A stretch of 64,000 nucleotides of DNA from Erigeron canadensis (Eukaryota > Streptophyta > Magnoliopsida > Asterales > Asteraceae). The stretch is from assembly GCF_010389155.1 (NCBI RefSeq), contig NC_057769.1, positions 1,488,001-1,552,000 of the forward strand, written 5' to 3'. The notes under the pieces are model-generated. The model did not search any database. It worked only from the letters and a program-made list of their open reading frames with translations, and was not told the origin of the DNA. A program made the translations under genes and the position numbers. Positions 38,901 through 62,332 of this stretch are shown piece after piece; the first letter of the stretch is position 1; every line of letters starts with the position of its first letter.

Positions 38901-40812
38901 ATCAAGAACTTTGTAAACTTGTTTTGATGTATATATTGATGAAAATGTTGTCAGATAAAAGATATTAAAAGTATCATACCTTTGCCATGACTATAGCCAT
39001 TTCCATATTAAGTGATTGCTTGACAAATAGTTCATAGTTGCATGGCTTGTAAAAGAAGCTTGACAACCATGTCTCATTCCATATTCGGCTGAAATTCAAA
39101 ATGAAGATTTCTTAAAAACTCGTGCACGTACCTAAGGGCCAAGCCTAAGCACTTGGTACATATCTATTCGCGCATGCACCAAATTGGCACCTCACGCATA
39201 GAGAAAACTAAATCAAGTGGTGGTGGTACAAATAAATGAAAAAAGAACAACTAAACTAACCTTTTGGCTTGCTGTTCCTCAAGTTCTTGTGTCCTATGAA
39301 TCAATTTTACCCTCTGCAATAGATTGTGTGTAAATTTTACCTCACGAAATGAGACATAACAAATACTATTTAAAATCTTTGACTTTGAGTTTGTGATGAG
39401 AACAAAGCTAGAACTCACAGGAATGGACTCTAGAACTTTAAATACACCTGGCGTCGCAGCTTTTCCTTCCACAAACAAGAGGAAGTTTGTAACACCAATA
39501 ACTTTATGATAATAAATCCACGGTAAAATTTGCTCTAAGCCTGCTGAAGTGCTTGTAGTAATGCATATCTACCATTCAACAATGGACATCAATTTTGTGG
39601 AACCTTAACATCATTATGGCATTGCCAATTCACCAATGTCATAGATGTATGCATCTCTTCAAAGTAGTGAACTATCAAAAGCCACTTTTATATATAACAA
39701 GAAAAGTTGTATAAATATAATGTAATAATATCACAGCAATTGCAGCTTAAAAAGTGAACCCAATGTATCCGATGTTTCAAAATGGTTCACGATGAAGGGC
39801 TCTATGGAATATCCAAGATTTGTGTTAATAATGAGTCCTAGACTTCCAACCATAACAAAAATGGAGCTAATGAAAGGCATAAGAATTTTATTTTTATACA
39901 CCAGAAAGAGAAAAAACAGCACATAATGTATTTCTTGTATATTAACACCACATAGGTTCCCAACTCGTCGAAGGTTTATAGATGATTATATGTAGGCTAA
40001 CAAAGAGCGAAGCCATGTCGATCAAGCTATCATTCAAGTAAATAAACCTTGGTTTTAAGCCTCCTGATAAAAAACGGTATTGGGTGCTAGAGCTCAAAAT
40101 TGTCAGTCACCTCACAAACAATGAACTATATCCCAATGTTATCTAAAATCTCTAGCAAGGCCATCTTTAAGTTTTTCTAGCAAAATTATCTAATGCAGTA
40201 GTAAAATTAAAATGAAAAATGAGGTCCTAAAAATTAAGATGAAATATTAGGGGCCCTAAAGAAGAATTTGCATACACTAAAACACAAACAACACACTGTT
40301 AATATTTTAACCAAACAAGTAATAATGAACTAGAAACTATTTTGAGTGAAAATGCTATACTTTTGGAGGCCATGTGTAATTTTGCACTTGAAACGTCATT
40401 TTTTGTAGAAAACAAACAATGCATTATAACTAAAGATTAATACCTTCGGTTTTAGATCCTTTTCATAATCAAATTTCCAATCTCTAAAGTAAGGAAACGA
40501 AGGTGACCGGCTTTGCCCCAAGATATCAACACAACTAGCCGAGGTCCTAATAGTGACTTTCGACGAAGTGGAAGTATGATCGGCATCCATACCATGAAAC
40601 TCAAACCGATTCAAAGCAGACCATCGGATTGTGGGGTCGCCGATCTCACCACGCCATTGGAGAACAAAGGCGAATGCTGCTAATGAAAGCAGAAGCAATG
40701 TGAGTAAAAATAAGATTCTTGTAGTGAAAACATTGTGAGAATAAGTTTGTGATAATGATGATGAAGATGGACTATGTTTGATCGACGAATAATTATTATA
40801 CACACCGGCCAT
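35992..40812 (-). CDS. KOB1: KOBITO1 (ELD1/ABI8)-like glycosyltransferase-type protein, upstream copy
   Basis: Eleven minus-strand exons: 40812-40444, 39568-39419, 39313-39261, 39088-38980, 38887-38753, 38628-38584, 38474-38287, 37816-37675, 37357-37311, 36721-36634, 36261-35992. The joined frame is 1596 nt, 531 aa, close to the usual family length. The nine internal exons have the same lengths as in the other copy (150, 53, 109, 135, 45, 188, 142, 47, 88 nt), which shows tandem duplication. A single membrane segment lies at about 33-52, and [12 protein letters not shown] has D238 and D240. The wording is nearer to Arabidopsis KOB1 than the downstream copy at several places, for example [18 protein letters not shown] and [14 protein letters not shown]. 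This may be the more constrained member, but that is inference. All splice sites are canonical and the frame is intact. Confidence 0.94.
37973..37997. repeat. (AC)n microsatellite in intron 7 of the upstream KOB1 copy
   Basis: About 12 AC units are read directly. Confidence 0.95.
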
Positions 40813-40829
40813 TATTATTATTATTATAT

Positions 40830-43390
40830 ATGTATATATATCGATTGATGGTTTGGAAAATATATATGGTTAGACCAATATTAAATTTATCGAATACATG
40901 ACAACAATGTCGTTTATTAATGTAGAAACATTGATGATTGTGTGTATTTGAATGTTTCAGTTTGTAAGATGGTGTTTACGTGAGAACCGTTTTATAGTTG
41001 GTGACTTGGCATGAAACCACCTTCTTCTTTTGTTGTGTCTCTAGAAAAATTTTGTACTTTTTAAATTTTTTATATACTCGTAATAATTTTTCTGTATGTA
41101 ATACCTATATCAATATGATGTAACAACTTTTTTTTTTAGAAAACACAAAGATGTTCAAATAATGACTTTGAAATGTTTACTTATCGTTAATTTTTTTATT
41201 AGATGTACATAAATACTATTAATAAAATAATTTACTATATTTATTTATCAATTTTAAAAGTAAGTATATTATATCTTTTAAATCAATTACTTTTATATCA
41301 ATAAACCAAACTACTCGTTGCATCCGTTGCCACCACCAGTTGTCGCCACTTTCATACTCCTGCCACCATTACCGGCACAACTGGATCCCTTTTTGTACCA
41401 CCCAATTGTTTAGGTTTGTCTAGATAATTAAAGTGAAGCTGGCCGGGGCAAACATCATTCCTATTTTATGATAATTAAGCTAACATTTTACACTCTAGCT
41501 TTGAAAAATAATGCTCAGTAGCATGAATACATGATGCCTCCAAAACAACAAGTGTACTAATTGCAGTTGTTCAAGCACGTGATTGATGGGAGATTGTTAC
41601 TCAAATATAAAAATTTATTGTCCAATAGACAGAAATCCATATATAAAAAATTTTATTTGTTGGTTATATATTTGAAAGATAATAAATGTACTTAATATGT
41701 AAACATATGAAGTCATAACACATTGTGACTTTTAATAATAAATGTATATATTTTTATAATAAATAAATATATAAAAAAAATATATTATAACTTATAATCT
41801 ATATCTATACTCTCTTATAAAGCAAATTAGCTTTAAGTTATTAAGAACCTGATAAGTTTAAAATGCCCCTTACCTTAATACATCTTTCTATACTCACCTC
41901 TTAAAATGCCCCCGAATCTATCTCATTCTTAAAACAAAATTCAGCTGCAATGCGCGGGTATTATGCTTGTCTTTATATAATTATAACAAAACTCATCAAC
42001 AATCTATTAAATGAATTTATAGAAATACATTATGGCTATAATAAATAAAGAGTTATAAAATCATATTATAATATATTCCTTATTATATTATTGCTGTAAT
42101 ATTCTTATAATACATTTTGTTATGATTTGGTATAATATGAGTTACATAATAGATGATATAAAGTAATAAATAAAGACTTATTAATTATGTATTTTACTGC
42201 TAAAAAATTAAAAAAAATTTAATCCATTCGTTAAAAAATAATGCTTGTTTTTTCCATGACAATGTATTTTAAAACGGTATATGTATCTATATAATATTAT
42301 AATTATAATGACACAAATGATAATAGAATGATGTCATTGTTTAATAATGAATTGTCTTTTTTTTTTTTGACATTCTTGTATAGAATTAGCGTTTGAATTT
42401 ATTGTTATGTTTTTGAATATGGGTCTACTCTATGTTATTAAAGAGTAATATATTAAATTAGAGATTATAGACATATTAATGGGAAATGATATATTTCTTA
42501 TAAAATAATCATAATAAATTTTTTTAAAACCTTAAATCATGATATGTTTAATACATTAATTGTTTCTCCTAATTTCATCATTTAATTATACTAAATGTCA
42601 TGATTACATAGTTAGTTTTTTTAAAAGATAATTATTTAAGGGATTTATCATTTTCTCATATTAGTTGTAAATCGTAAAAGTGAGAATGTGAACATGTCTA
42701 CTTTAACTGAGCATTGAACAAATAAAGTGAATGAGGTATCACTTTCTTAAATGAAACAAAAACTTGATACCACAACTTCCAAAACATACTAAATAGTAAT
42801 ACATATGACACTTTAAGGCTATCACTCAATGGAAAGTATGATAAGAGTAGATGTTGACCATAACCTTAGTACTTGAGATGATCTCCGCGGTTAATCAAAA
42901 AATTTTGATACTTCGTTTTTAGTGGAGAAAATTTTCATATTCGATCATGACTCTAGTTCAATCTCAAGACATAACAAATATTGCTCGGGCATAATCTGAT
43001 AATCTATGATGACTAATTAGATAAATTACTATAACTACAAAATCTTACTTTCTTTCGTTAAAATAAAGCTTTTTTTTCAAAAAAAATCAAATTATGAATG
43101 TTTTGTAACTTAAAAATATTTAAGCAAATTTTTCCAATTTACACCTATCAAATGTCCACACGTAGACATCAACAAATATTGTATGAATGATCAAATTTTT
43201 TTACACATACATGATACAACCTTATCTTTATCAAAAAGTGCCTCACTACAACTTAACCAAATCCCAATCACTTCTGCTTAACAATATTCCCTGTACAAAT
43301 TGATCTTCCGCAAAAGTAAATACAAAACACACCAAAGGCTCACGTTAACATTCCCTACACGTGCACATTAGCACGAACCCCTTCCTATCA
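40830..43390. other. Divergent intergenic region between KOB1 and INO80
   Basis: AT-rich DNA holding the promoters of the upstream KOB1 copy (minus) and INO80 (plus). A short Helitron-like element lies at 41804-41969. No other gene or repeat was recognised. Confidence 0.5.
41804..41969 (+). mobile_element. Miniature Helitron-like element, 166 bp
   Basis: It begins TCTATACTCTCTTATAAAGC and ends GCAATGCGCGGGTATTATG then CTTG. Both ends match the family seen at 56570-56993, with heavy internal deletion. The final CTTG departs from the CTRR rule, so the 3' boundary is less certain. Confidence 0.5.
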
Positions 43391-43472
43391 CAATGTTCCC
43401 CTTCTGTATCTTCTTGTTATCCTACGCACCTCCCCCGGCTTCTTCTCCACCCTTCTTCTCATCACACTTATT

Positions 43473-43482
43473 ATTAGGGTTT
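43473..43482 (+). promoter_or_regulatory. Telo-box in the INO80 promoter/5' UTR region
   Basis: ATTAGGGTTT (complement AAACCCTAAT) lies about 113 bp before the INO80 start codon. Telo-boxes near transcription starts are common in constitutively expressed plant genes. The transcription start itself cannot be fixed from sequence. Confidence 0.4.
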
Positions 43483-43594
43483 CACTTTCACTTTCTCTCT
43501 CTATACTTACAAATTAGTATAAGTATATTATATATCATCATTATTATTATTTTCAGCTCTCAATTATCTTCAAATTGCCGATTTTCGTCATCGC

Positions 43595-56080
<12,486 letters not shown>

Positions 56081-56569
56081 AATCCCAAATTCTCATATAT
56101 ATGACAATCCATCAATGTTTTAAGACAAGCCTTGAACTCTACCACAAAAAATCACAACGCAAGCAGTTGGCTCAGAGACCAAACATAATCTTGTTCATAG
56201 TAGGTTTAACTTTGCAGGCGAAGTTGTATGATAGTGTTGTACAGGTTATATAAATATTTATATATCTATAGCCTTCGCCATTTGAGCAGGAAATAACAGT
56301 ACAGTGTACATGTAGTTTTATAAGTAATTTTATGACCTGTTGCTAAAGCGGAAAGCAGTTTTACATGAAACAAGAGACTTTTTTTATTTGAACAGGAAAT
56401 AATATTTACCATGTTTCTGCTGCTTCAAGTTAGTGTTCAAATCTCTTGAGTTTTGACTTGATACATGATGTAACAGTCGGCTGTGTCGTATACTTGCTTT
56501 GCTAACCTCGCCTTGGCAGCAGATTGTGATATTTGGCAAGTAGTTGACTCAACTTTTTAACTATCTATA
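56081..56569. other. INO80 3' UTR and downstream DNA
   Basis: No further coding sequence. The first 250-300 bases are presumably the 3' UTR. No gene or repeat was recognised before the Helitron-like element. Confidence 0.5.
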
Positions 56570-56993
56570 TCTATACTATATTATAAAAGCAAATTCTCTC
56601 CGTCTAAATTTTAAGTTTCAACATTTACTTTTCAAAAAATGTCCCTTAGTTATTCAATATGCCTAAAATAATCATATTATTCTTTCTCTCTTTTAAATTT
56701 CAACTAATCATTTTTTTTTTTCTGTTCTCCATAAATCATTTATTCCTTCAATTTATTCAAAATTTTTTATCTCAAAAACCGTACGTCGATAAATTATAAA
56801 AGTTATATGAGTGTTCTTAAAATTTTATGTTCTTTCATTAGAGATGTCATTCGATATAATTTCGACGAATTTTTAAATCCGAGGGCGGAGCCCGTACGGT
56901 TAAGGCATTTGGCTATCACACTATATAACCTATCACACTTTATGACCTATCACCCTTACCATCTCACCGCCGAATCACGCGGGTACTTGCTCG
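56570..56993 (+). mobile_element. Short non-autonomous Helitron-like element, 424 bp
   Basis: It begins TCTATACTATATTATAAAAG and ends CCGCCGAATCACGCGGGTAC, TTG, CTCG, then T. The CCGC/GCGG pair forms the terminal hairpin. The 5' TC and terminal layout fit a Helitron. A 65-codon ORF within it has no recognisable domain. Confidence 0.65.
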
Positions 56994-58450
56994 TTATATT
57001 ATAATGACAAACAGATACGAGGATATTATTTATTTGGATTTCTGTTTGGTTGGCTCGGTTACACAATGCAGTGATGCACATCACCAAAAGCCGTTCTCAA
57101 ACCCATGAACTTAACTGGAAAATATGCATTGGGACATTAACTATCAATGTTTTGAAAGAGTTTAAAACTATCGATGTATCGCCTATAGATTTATAACCAC
57201 ACCATAACGTAATACAAACAGCACGTCATTCTAGATAAGCCAATGACAACGGAGTTACCCTGTTAAATGTAGCGTGTGGGGATTGTTTGTTAGCGTGTGT
57301 CATTCACATGGACTTGTGATGTCAAGACAAGGTTACTTTAGGATATGTAACTAGCCAACTAGGTATTGAAGGCGTTTTTTGTAAGAGAGATCATGTGTAT
57401 GACAACTTGAAGTTGTATCCATTCAAAACATGTAAGTGCAATATACTGCACATTATGTATAACTAGATTAAGTATGAGATCGTTACCTTTGACAAGATGA
57501 TGTTCCATGTAGCCACGAAATGTAAAATGCAAGTATTTTTGACCCGATACGGACATCGAATATTTGTTATATAATTTAAACCCGACCAACCTTAAGGTAT
57601 CTCCTATGTATCTTAGAGAACGATAATTTTTTGAAATTTATTTAAAGAGATGTGATATAACCGTTTACTGATGTCACATCAATACGTAGATATTTGTTTT
57701 TAACCATTTGTATGTGTAGCATTCTCAAAATTTATATAATAAGTTATCTTAGTTGGAATATCTCTCGATTAGATCCACCCCTAATATAGACCAAGTCAAT
57801 TTTTAAACATAAATGCAAATATAACTATTAAAAAAGTTGTTGGTAGTAATATGTAGGAAAAGAAGTTCTTTTTTTTTATAGCAAGGGAAAAAAGTTTTTG
57901 AAAGACTAAGAACTTGAAATTTTACATTTACGAATATAAAATTTAAGTCAATTATCGATGGATTTCGATTGTGGTCAATTATTGATGGATCTGAGTTGTG
58001 TTTGTTGTCGATCGATTTCGGTTTTAACAGATAACAAGATTCGGGTGATGACAAAGTCAAATGCATTGTTTGGGTTGGTGTTAGTGCCCAAGTTATACTT
58101 GACTTTTAATTTAAAGTCAACCACGTTGGGACACATGTATACAACTTGCCTTTGTGCGTTTATACGGCCATGAATGTCAATTTTAGTGCGTTCAAACGGC
58201 TATGAATGTGTAGTATGTGAGAATATTGAATTGTATCGTATTTATTTATGTATGAGAATTATTATAAATGTCGATTATACTCTAGGGCAATTTGCATCTA
58301 TCGCTTCAAATGTATAAAGATGATGAAACATCGAATTTATATAACGTATATCACCACATTTACTTATACAATATAAGACATGATGATAATCGATATTTGT
58401 GAAAATGATGAATATGTTATTGCTGTGAGTAGAAAAAATATTTAAAGGAA

Positions 58451-58493
<43 letters not shown>

Positions 58494-59405
58494 TTATACG
58501 ATATGTTGATTATTTTGTTTGTAAGAAAACTAACCAAAAATATAATCTACATATTCTCTTTCAATCTCTCCATTTGATTATGTCAAGTGTTAACATCATA
58601 TTGTTAAGTTGACTATTATGTTGATCTGTTTAATCGATTAATCATTTTCGTTGGTCAATTTCAACCTATGTTTACATTATATGACATATAAAAAAAACTC
58701 TATCATTATAAATGTCTAATATTTTAATATTAGTTTGCTTTTCATCTCCGCACATGATTTGATTCTTATGGTGTAAGATGTAAAATAAATTGATATAGAC
58801 GATGGGAAATCATTTAAAAAATGAGCTTACTACGTCAAACAATGAAATTAGGAGGTTGTTTTGTTGTAACAAAGACTTGAATATAATATGAGTACCATAA
58901 TTTTAGTTTTGTTGCCTAAAGTCCAGCAAATCCTTTGTTTATACACAAGTTGATAAACAAATAATGGGGATAACACTAAATGGAACGTGCCAAGGGAATT
59001 GTAGAATAAGCAAAACTGCAAAAGTATCAAATTTTCTTATACAAAGTAATTGAGGGGAGATTTTGATCGCAATTAAAATGCAAAGATTTTCAACATAAGT
59101 ATATAACTGGGTTGAGTGGATCGGGTGTCCAAACATGAGTTACTTTGTTCAAAAAGTTTACAATCAATATAGAAAGAGAAATTGAATGCTTCTAAAACCG
59201 AAATGAAGAAGTTTTGGAATTAGTGCGAGTTGTTTAAAGGATGTGTTATTTTTGTTTACATGAATTTTAATTAAATGTATGTATCATATGTAAATTATTG
59301 TATGTATCCCATCAATTAAAAACTTGCAAACTCAAAACGTAATATTAGCCATGACAACTTATTTCATTGTTTCATATATCTGGATACAAAGGTTCTTTAC
59401 ATATA
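56994..59405. other. Intergenic DNA with a TA microsatellite, nothing recognised as a gene
   Basis: AT-rich with a (AT)n run at 58452-58491. No ORF shows family resemblance. Confidence 0.5.
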
Positions 59406-59729
59406 CTAGCACGTTACCTGCACAATGCGGCGGTGGTTGTGGTAGCGATGATGTAGTGGTAGGTGCGATTGTTGATGGTAGATGAGACGTCGATTGATGT
59501 AGATTATTGATATAAAATGTTAATGGAGATATTTTAAAAGATAAAAGATTGATAGTGTAACTTAATCATTAATGTTAATGAGGCAGTGTAAGTAAAAATA
59601 TGTTAGTTCTAACTGCAAATATTACATATTTTAAGGGTGGTAGATGAGAATATTATATGAGAGGGCATTTTAGACATTCCCTCCATGTAACTTTCAACAT
59701 GAAGATATTTTTTTAATAAGAAGTATAGA
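59406..59729 (-). mobile_element. Short non-autonomous Helitron-like element, 324 bp
   Basis: On the minus strand it begins TCTATACTTCTTATTAAAAA and ends CGCCGCATTGTGCAGGTAAC, GTG, CTAG, then T. The same family occurs at 7532 and 22752 (a shared GCATTG-hairpin-GGTA terminus and a GGCGGTGG... G-rich complement region). Confidence 0.65.
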
Positions 59730-60095
59730 AATCTATAATATAATATAACTAAAAGAGGGAGTTGGAGGTATACTTGTAACTCTTAATCTTCCTCTTTGAG
59801 TCTAATCCTCTCTCCTTATTAGTCCTCTACTTTTTTAATATTTATTTAATAAATAAACAAATGGCCGATCTTGTATTATTATTATTATCTTTATTTATCT
59901 ATATACATACAACCTAAAAAGAGCCCCACATATTATAACCCCAAACAAAAAACCTACGGCCATTAAAAAAAACCTACGAAGAAAAGGTTTTTTTTTAATT
60001 ATTTACTTTGTAAATATATTTAATAATCATTATTATATTATAATTATTTAACGAATTCTTATGTTATTGTTTTTGTAATCTATTATAGGTTAATC

Positions 60096-60268
60096 ATGGC
60101 TTCTTCTTCAACAACAAAAAATAAGACTACATTAGTTCATCTTGAAGATATTAAACCACACATGTTAATCATCATCTACGATTCCATGTTGTGCATGTAT
60201 GGACTGTTTCGGAGTTGAACAACCCAAATAAAATTAAAACGTTCGATATGGTATTTGTTGATGAATTG
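60096..60268 (+). pseudogene. RPA70/OB-fold (DUF223-type) protein fragment, frameshifted
   Basis: From the ATG at 60096 the frame reads MASSSTTKNKTTLVHLEDIK then PHM. Two extra bases at 60165-60166 break it. From 60167 the next frame continues with HHLRFHVVHVWTVSEL and NKIKTFDMVFVDEL to 60268. The combination L-x-DI-KP and R-HVVHVW-T followed by FDMVFVDE is the start of the replication protein A1-like OB fold common in plant RPA paralogues and in genes carried by plant Helitrons. The remainder of the domain is absent or unrecognisable. It lies about 370 bp from a Helitron-like element, but no direct link is shown. Confidence 0.55.
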
Positions 60269-60308
60269 ATATGTATTTTTCAAATTATATATTTTTCTTT
60301 AGTTTTCA

Positions 60309-60655
60309 TAATTATATTCTAAAATTGTTGTTTGTGTTTGTCTTAAGTTTAGATGTAACGAACAAAATTTTTTTTTTTTTAACTAAAGTTTAAAAAAAGG
60401 GGTTTTACTAAATTCAATATTTATATGAAGTTAATTTTCATATGTTTTATTCTTTAGTTTTAAAATTTTGTTTTTAACTAAAGTTGAAAAAAATCTTAAA
60501 TTTTTTTTTTTTTAACTCAAGTTGAAAAAAAGGGGTTAACTAGATTCAGTATTTATATGGAGTTAATTTTCAAATGTTTCTTTCTTTAGTTTTCGTATTT
60601 ATAGTCTAAAATTGTTGTGTGTGTTTGTCTTAAGTTTAGATATAACAAAATTTGT
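60309..60655. repeat. Imperfect direct repeats around an old gene fragment
   Basis: TCTAAAATTGTTG, GTGTTTGTCTTAAGTTTAGA and AACAAAATTT recur at about 60317-60370 and 60608-60655. Between them AAAAAGGGGTT-ACTA-ATTCA-TATTTATATG-AGTTAATTTTCA recurs at about 60396 and 60527. Several poly-T/poly-A runs accompany the units. Confidence 0.8.
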
Positions 60656-62230
60656 GATGAAGATGGACGCCCAACCAATTGTACGTAGTTTACAAAGAAG
60701 TCCTTCAAACATTTGTTGATTTGAACTTCACATAAGTCATTTACTTTGTATAGTTCATACTACGAATTCTATATTTTTTAATACACGGTTTCAATTAGTT
60801 TATTTCCGTTCTAATTATAAATATATACTTCTTCAACTTTTTGCCTTATTTGATTTGTTTTATAGTTTATTTTTAAGGAATTTATTTCTATTCACTATAT
60901 ATTTAATATCCGTTCTAATTATAAATATAGTTTATTTGATTCGACTAACAAAGGACCTTATAGAGCTTGGCTTGTCGGAAGACATGTCGTCGGATAGAAA
61001 GGTCTAGAGAACTAGGATTAGAGTAGAGGATTAGGCTAGGTTTTTTTTTTTGATCTTGATCGGCATCTTTTTCCCATTTTGCCTTGCCAAAAGATGGTAG
61101 TGTTGGTTTGGCCTGATGGGGTGCGCCCAACTAAGGTGACTCGACGCTACAGGAGAAGAGTTTGGTCGATGGAGGTGAAAGGACAAAATCCCGAATGCGC
61201 CAAAGGAGTTGCGTGGAGGAGGACATAGACAAGGAGTGTAAGGCATATGGGAATAGGTTAAGTAACTTTTTTACTTTTTTTTTTTCCTTTGACTTTTGGT
61301 TCTCCGTGACCTTCGTAGAGGTTTTTGGCCTTGAGTCTCGAGAGGCCTAAACCGAAGGGGTGAGGTTACTCTAGCGTTTGTTGACCCTAAGATGCTTTGC
61401 CTGTCGGAGGACATGACCTAGAAGACTAAGTATCTAGGTTTAGTTTGGTGGTTTTGAGAATTCTGTGAGAGGTCTAGGATTAGGTTAGCTAGGCGACCTA
61501 AGTTTCTTTGTTCCGTAAGCTAATTAGATATCGCTATCTTTCTTGGACCCATCGGACCCTATAGTATCAGTCAATTCCTATTTGTATGTAATTTTATCTT
61601 GGTTGTTTACTTACCACTTGTTTGAGTTTCTTGTAGGTGAATTCGTTTATTATGTTTATTTATGTATATGTATGCTCGAACGTGTGCTAAGATATTATTA
61701 GGTCGCATGTTTGCTGCCCTCCAAGGTAGCCAGACTAACTCACAGGTATATCTTCTTTAGCATGATCTCGGTAGACAGGTATGGTATCTAAACACTTTAA
61801 ACTTCCCGACTCCTACATCCTTGTGGCTGGAGGTCTTTATGGAAGCAATCTCTCTACCTTAGGATAGAGACATTGACTGTCTACAGCTTACCTCCCCCAT
61901 ACCCCGTACAGGATTGGGTACCGTTGTTGTATATATTTAATATACTTGAATTATAATATTTTAGCTTTAATTAATATATTTTGAGACTACCTGTTTATTA
62001 GACGAGCCTGAGCACTACTATATATATATATATATAGTTAGATACTATACAGAATTGTAATATTATACACCCAAATCGTGTAAAGATTAGCTCTTATAAT
62101 TTGTATGTATGAATCTACATACGTATTTCCATATTTTACGATGTCTATTCTATATTTATTTAATATTATTATATTTTAGTGGGTCCACTATTCAAACACT
62201 GTATTTTACTCGGTTATCAAATACAGTAAT
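60656..62230. other. Intergenic DNA upstream of the penta-EF-hand gene
   Basis: No supported gene. Phrases CTTGTCGGAAGACATG (about 60970) and CCTGTCGGAGGACATG (about 61400) form a diverged direct repeat of more than 60 bp each. An Au-like SINE fragment lies at 61755-61935, and a short TA run at 62017-62035. Confidence 0.5.
61755..61935 (+). mobile_element. Au-like SINE, degraded 3' part
   Basis: GGAAGCAATCTCTCTACCTT and CTACAGCTTACCTCCCCCAT align with GGAAGCAGTCTCTCTACTTA and CTACATCTTAACCTCCCCCA in the SINE at 6577. It ends in GTTGTTG. The tRNA-like head is too diverged to define the start. Confidence 0.55.
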
Positions 62231-62235
62231 TACAC

Positions 62236-62244
62236 ATATAAATA
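62236..62244 (+). promoter_or_regulatory. Candidate TATA box of the penta-EF-hand gene
   Basis: ATATAAATA lies 97 bp before the start codon, well placed for transcription beginning near 62266-62270. The 5' UTR then includes an A-rich run just before the ATG. Confidence 0.55.
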
Positions 62245-62332
62245 CACCATTTCATATAACATCAGACACATAACATTACACCTTTCATCCATTCCCCCAA
62301 TTTAAAAGGAAAAAAAAAAAAAAAACCCCACC

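Noticed and set aside
61031..61350. Overlapping ORFs on both strands near 61 kb
   Set aside because: No conserved motif; the region is an eroded repeat with a poly-T run.
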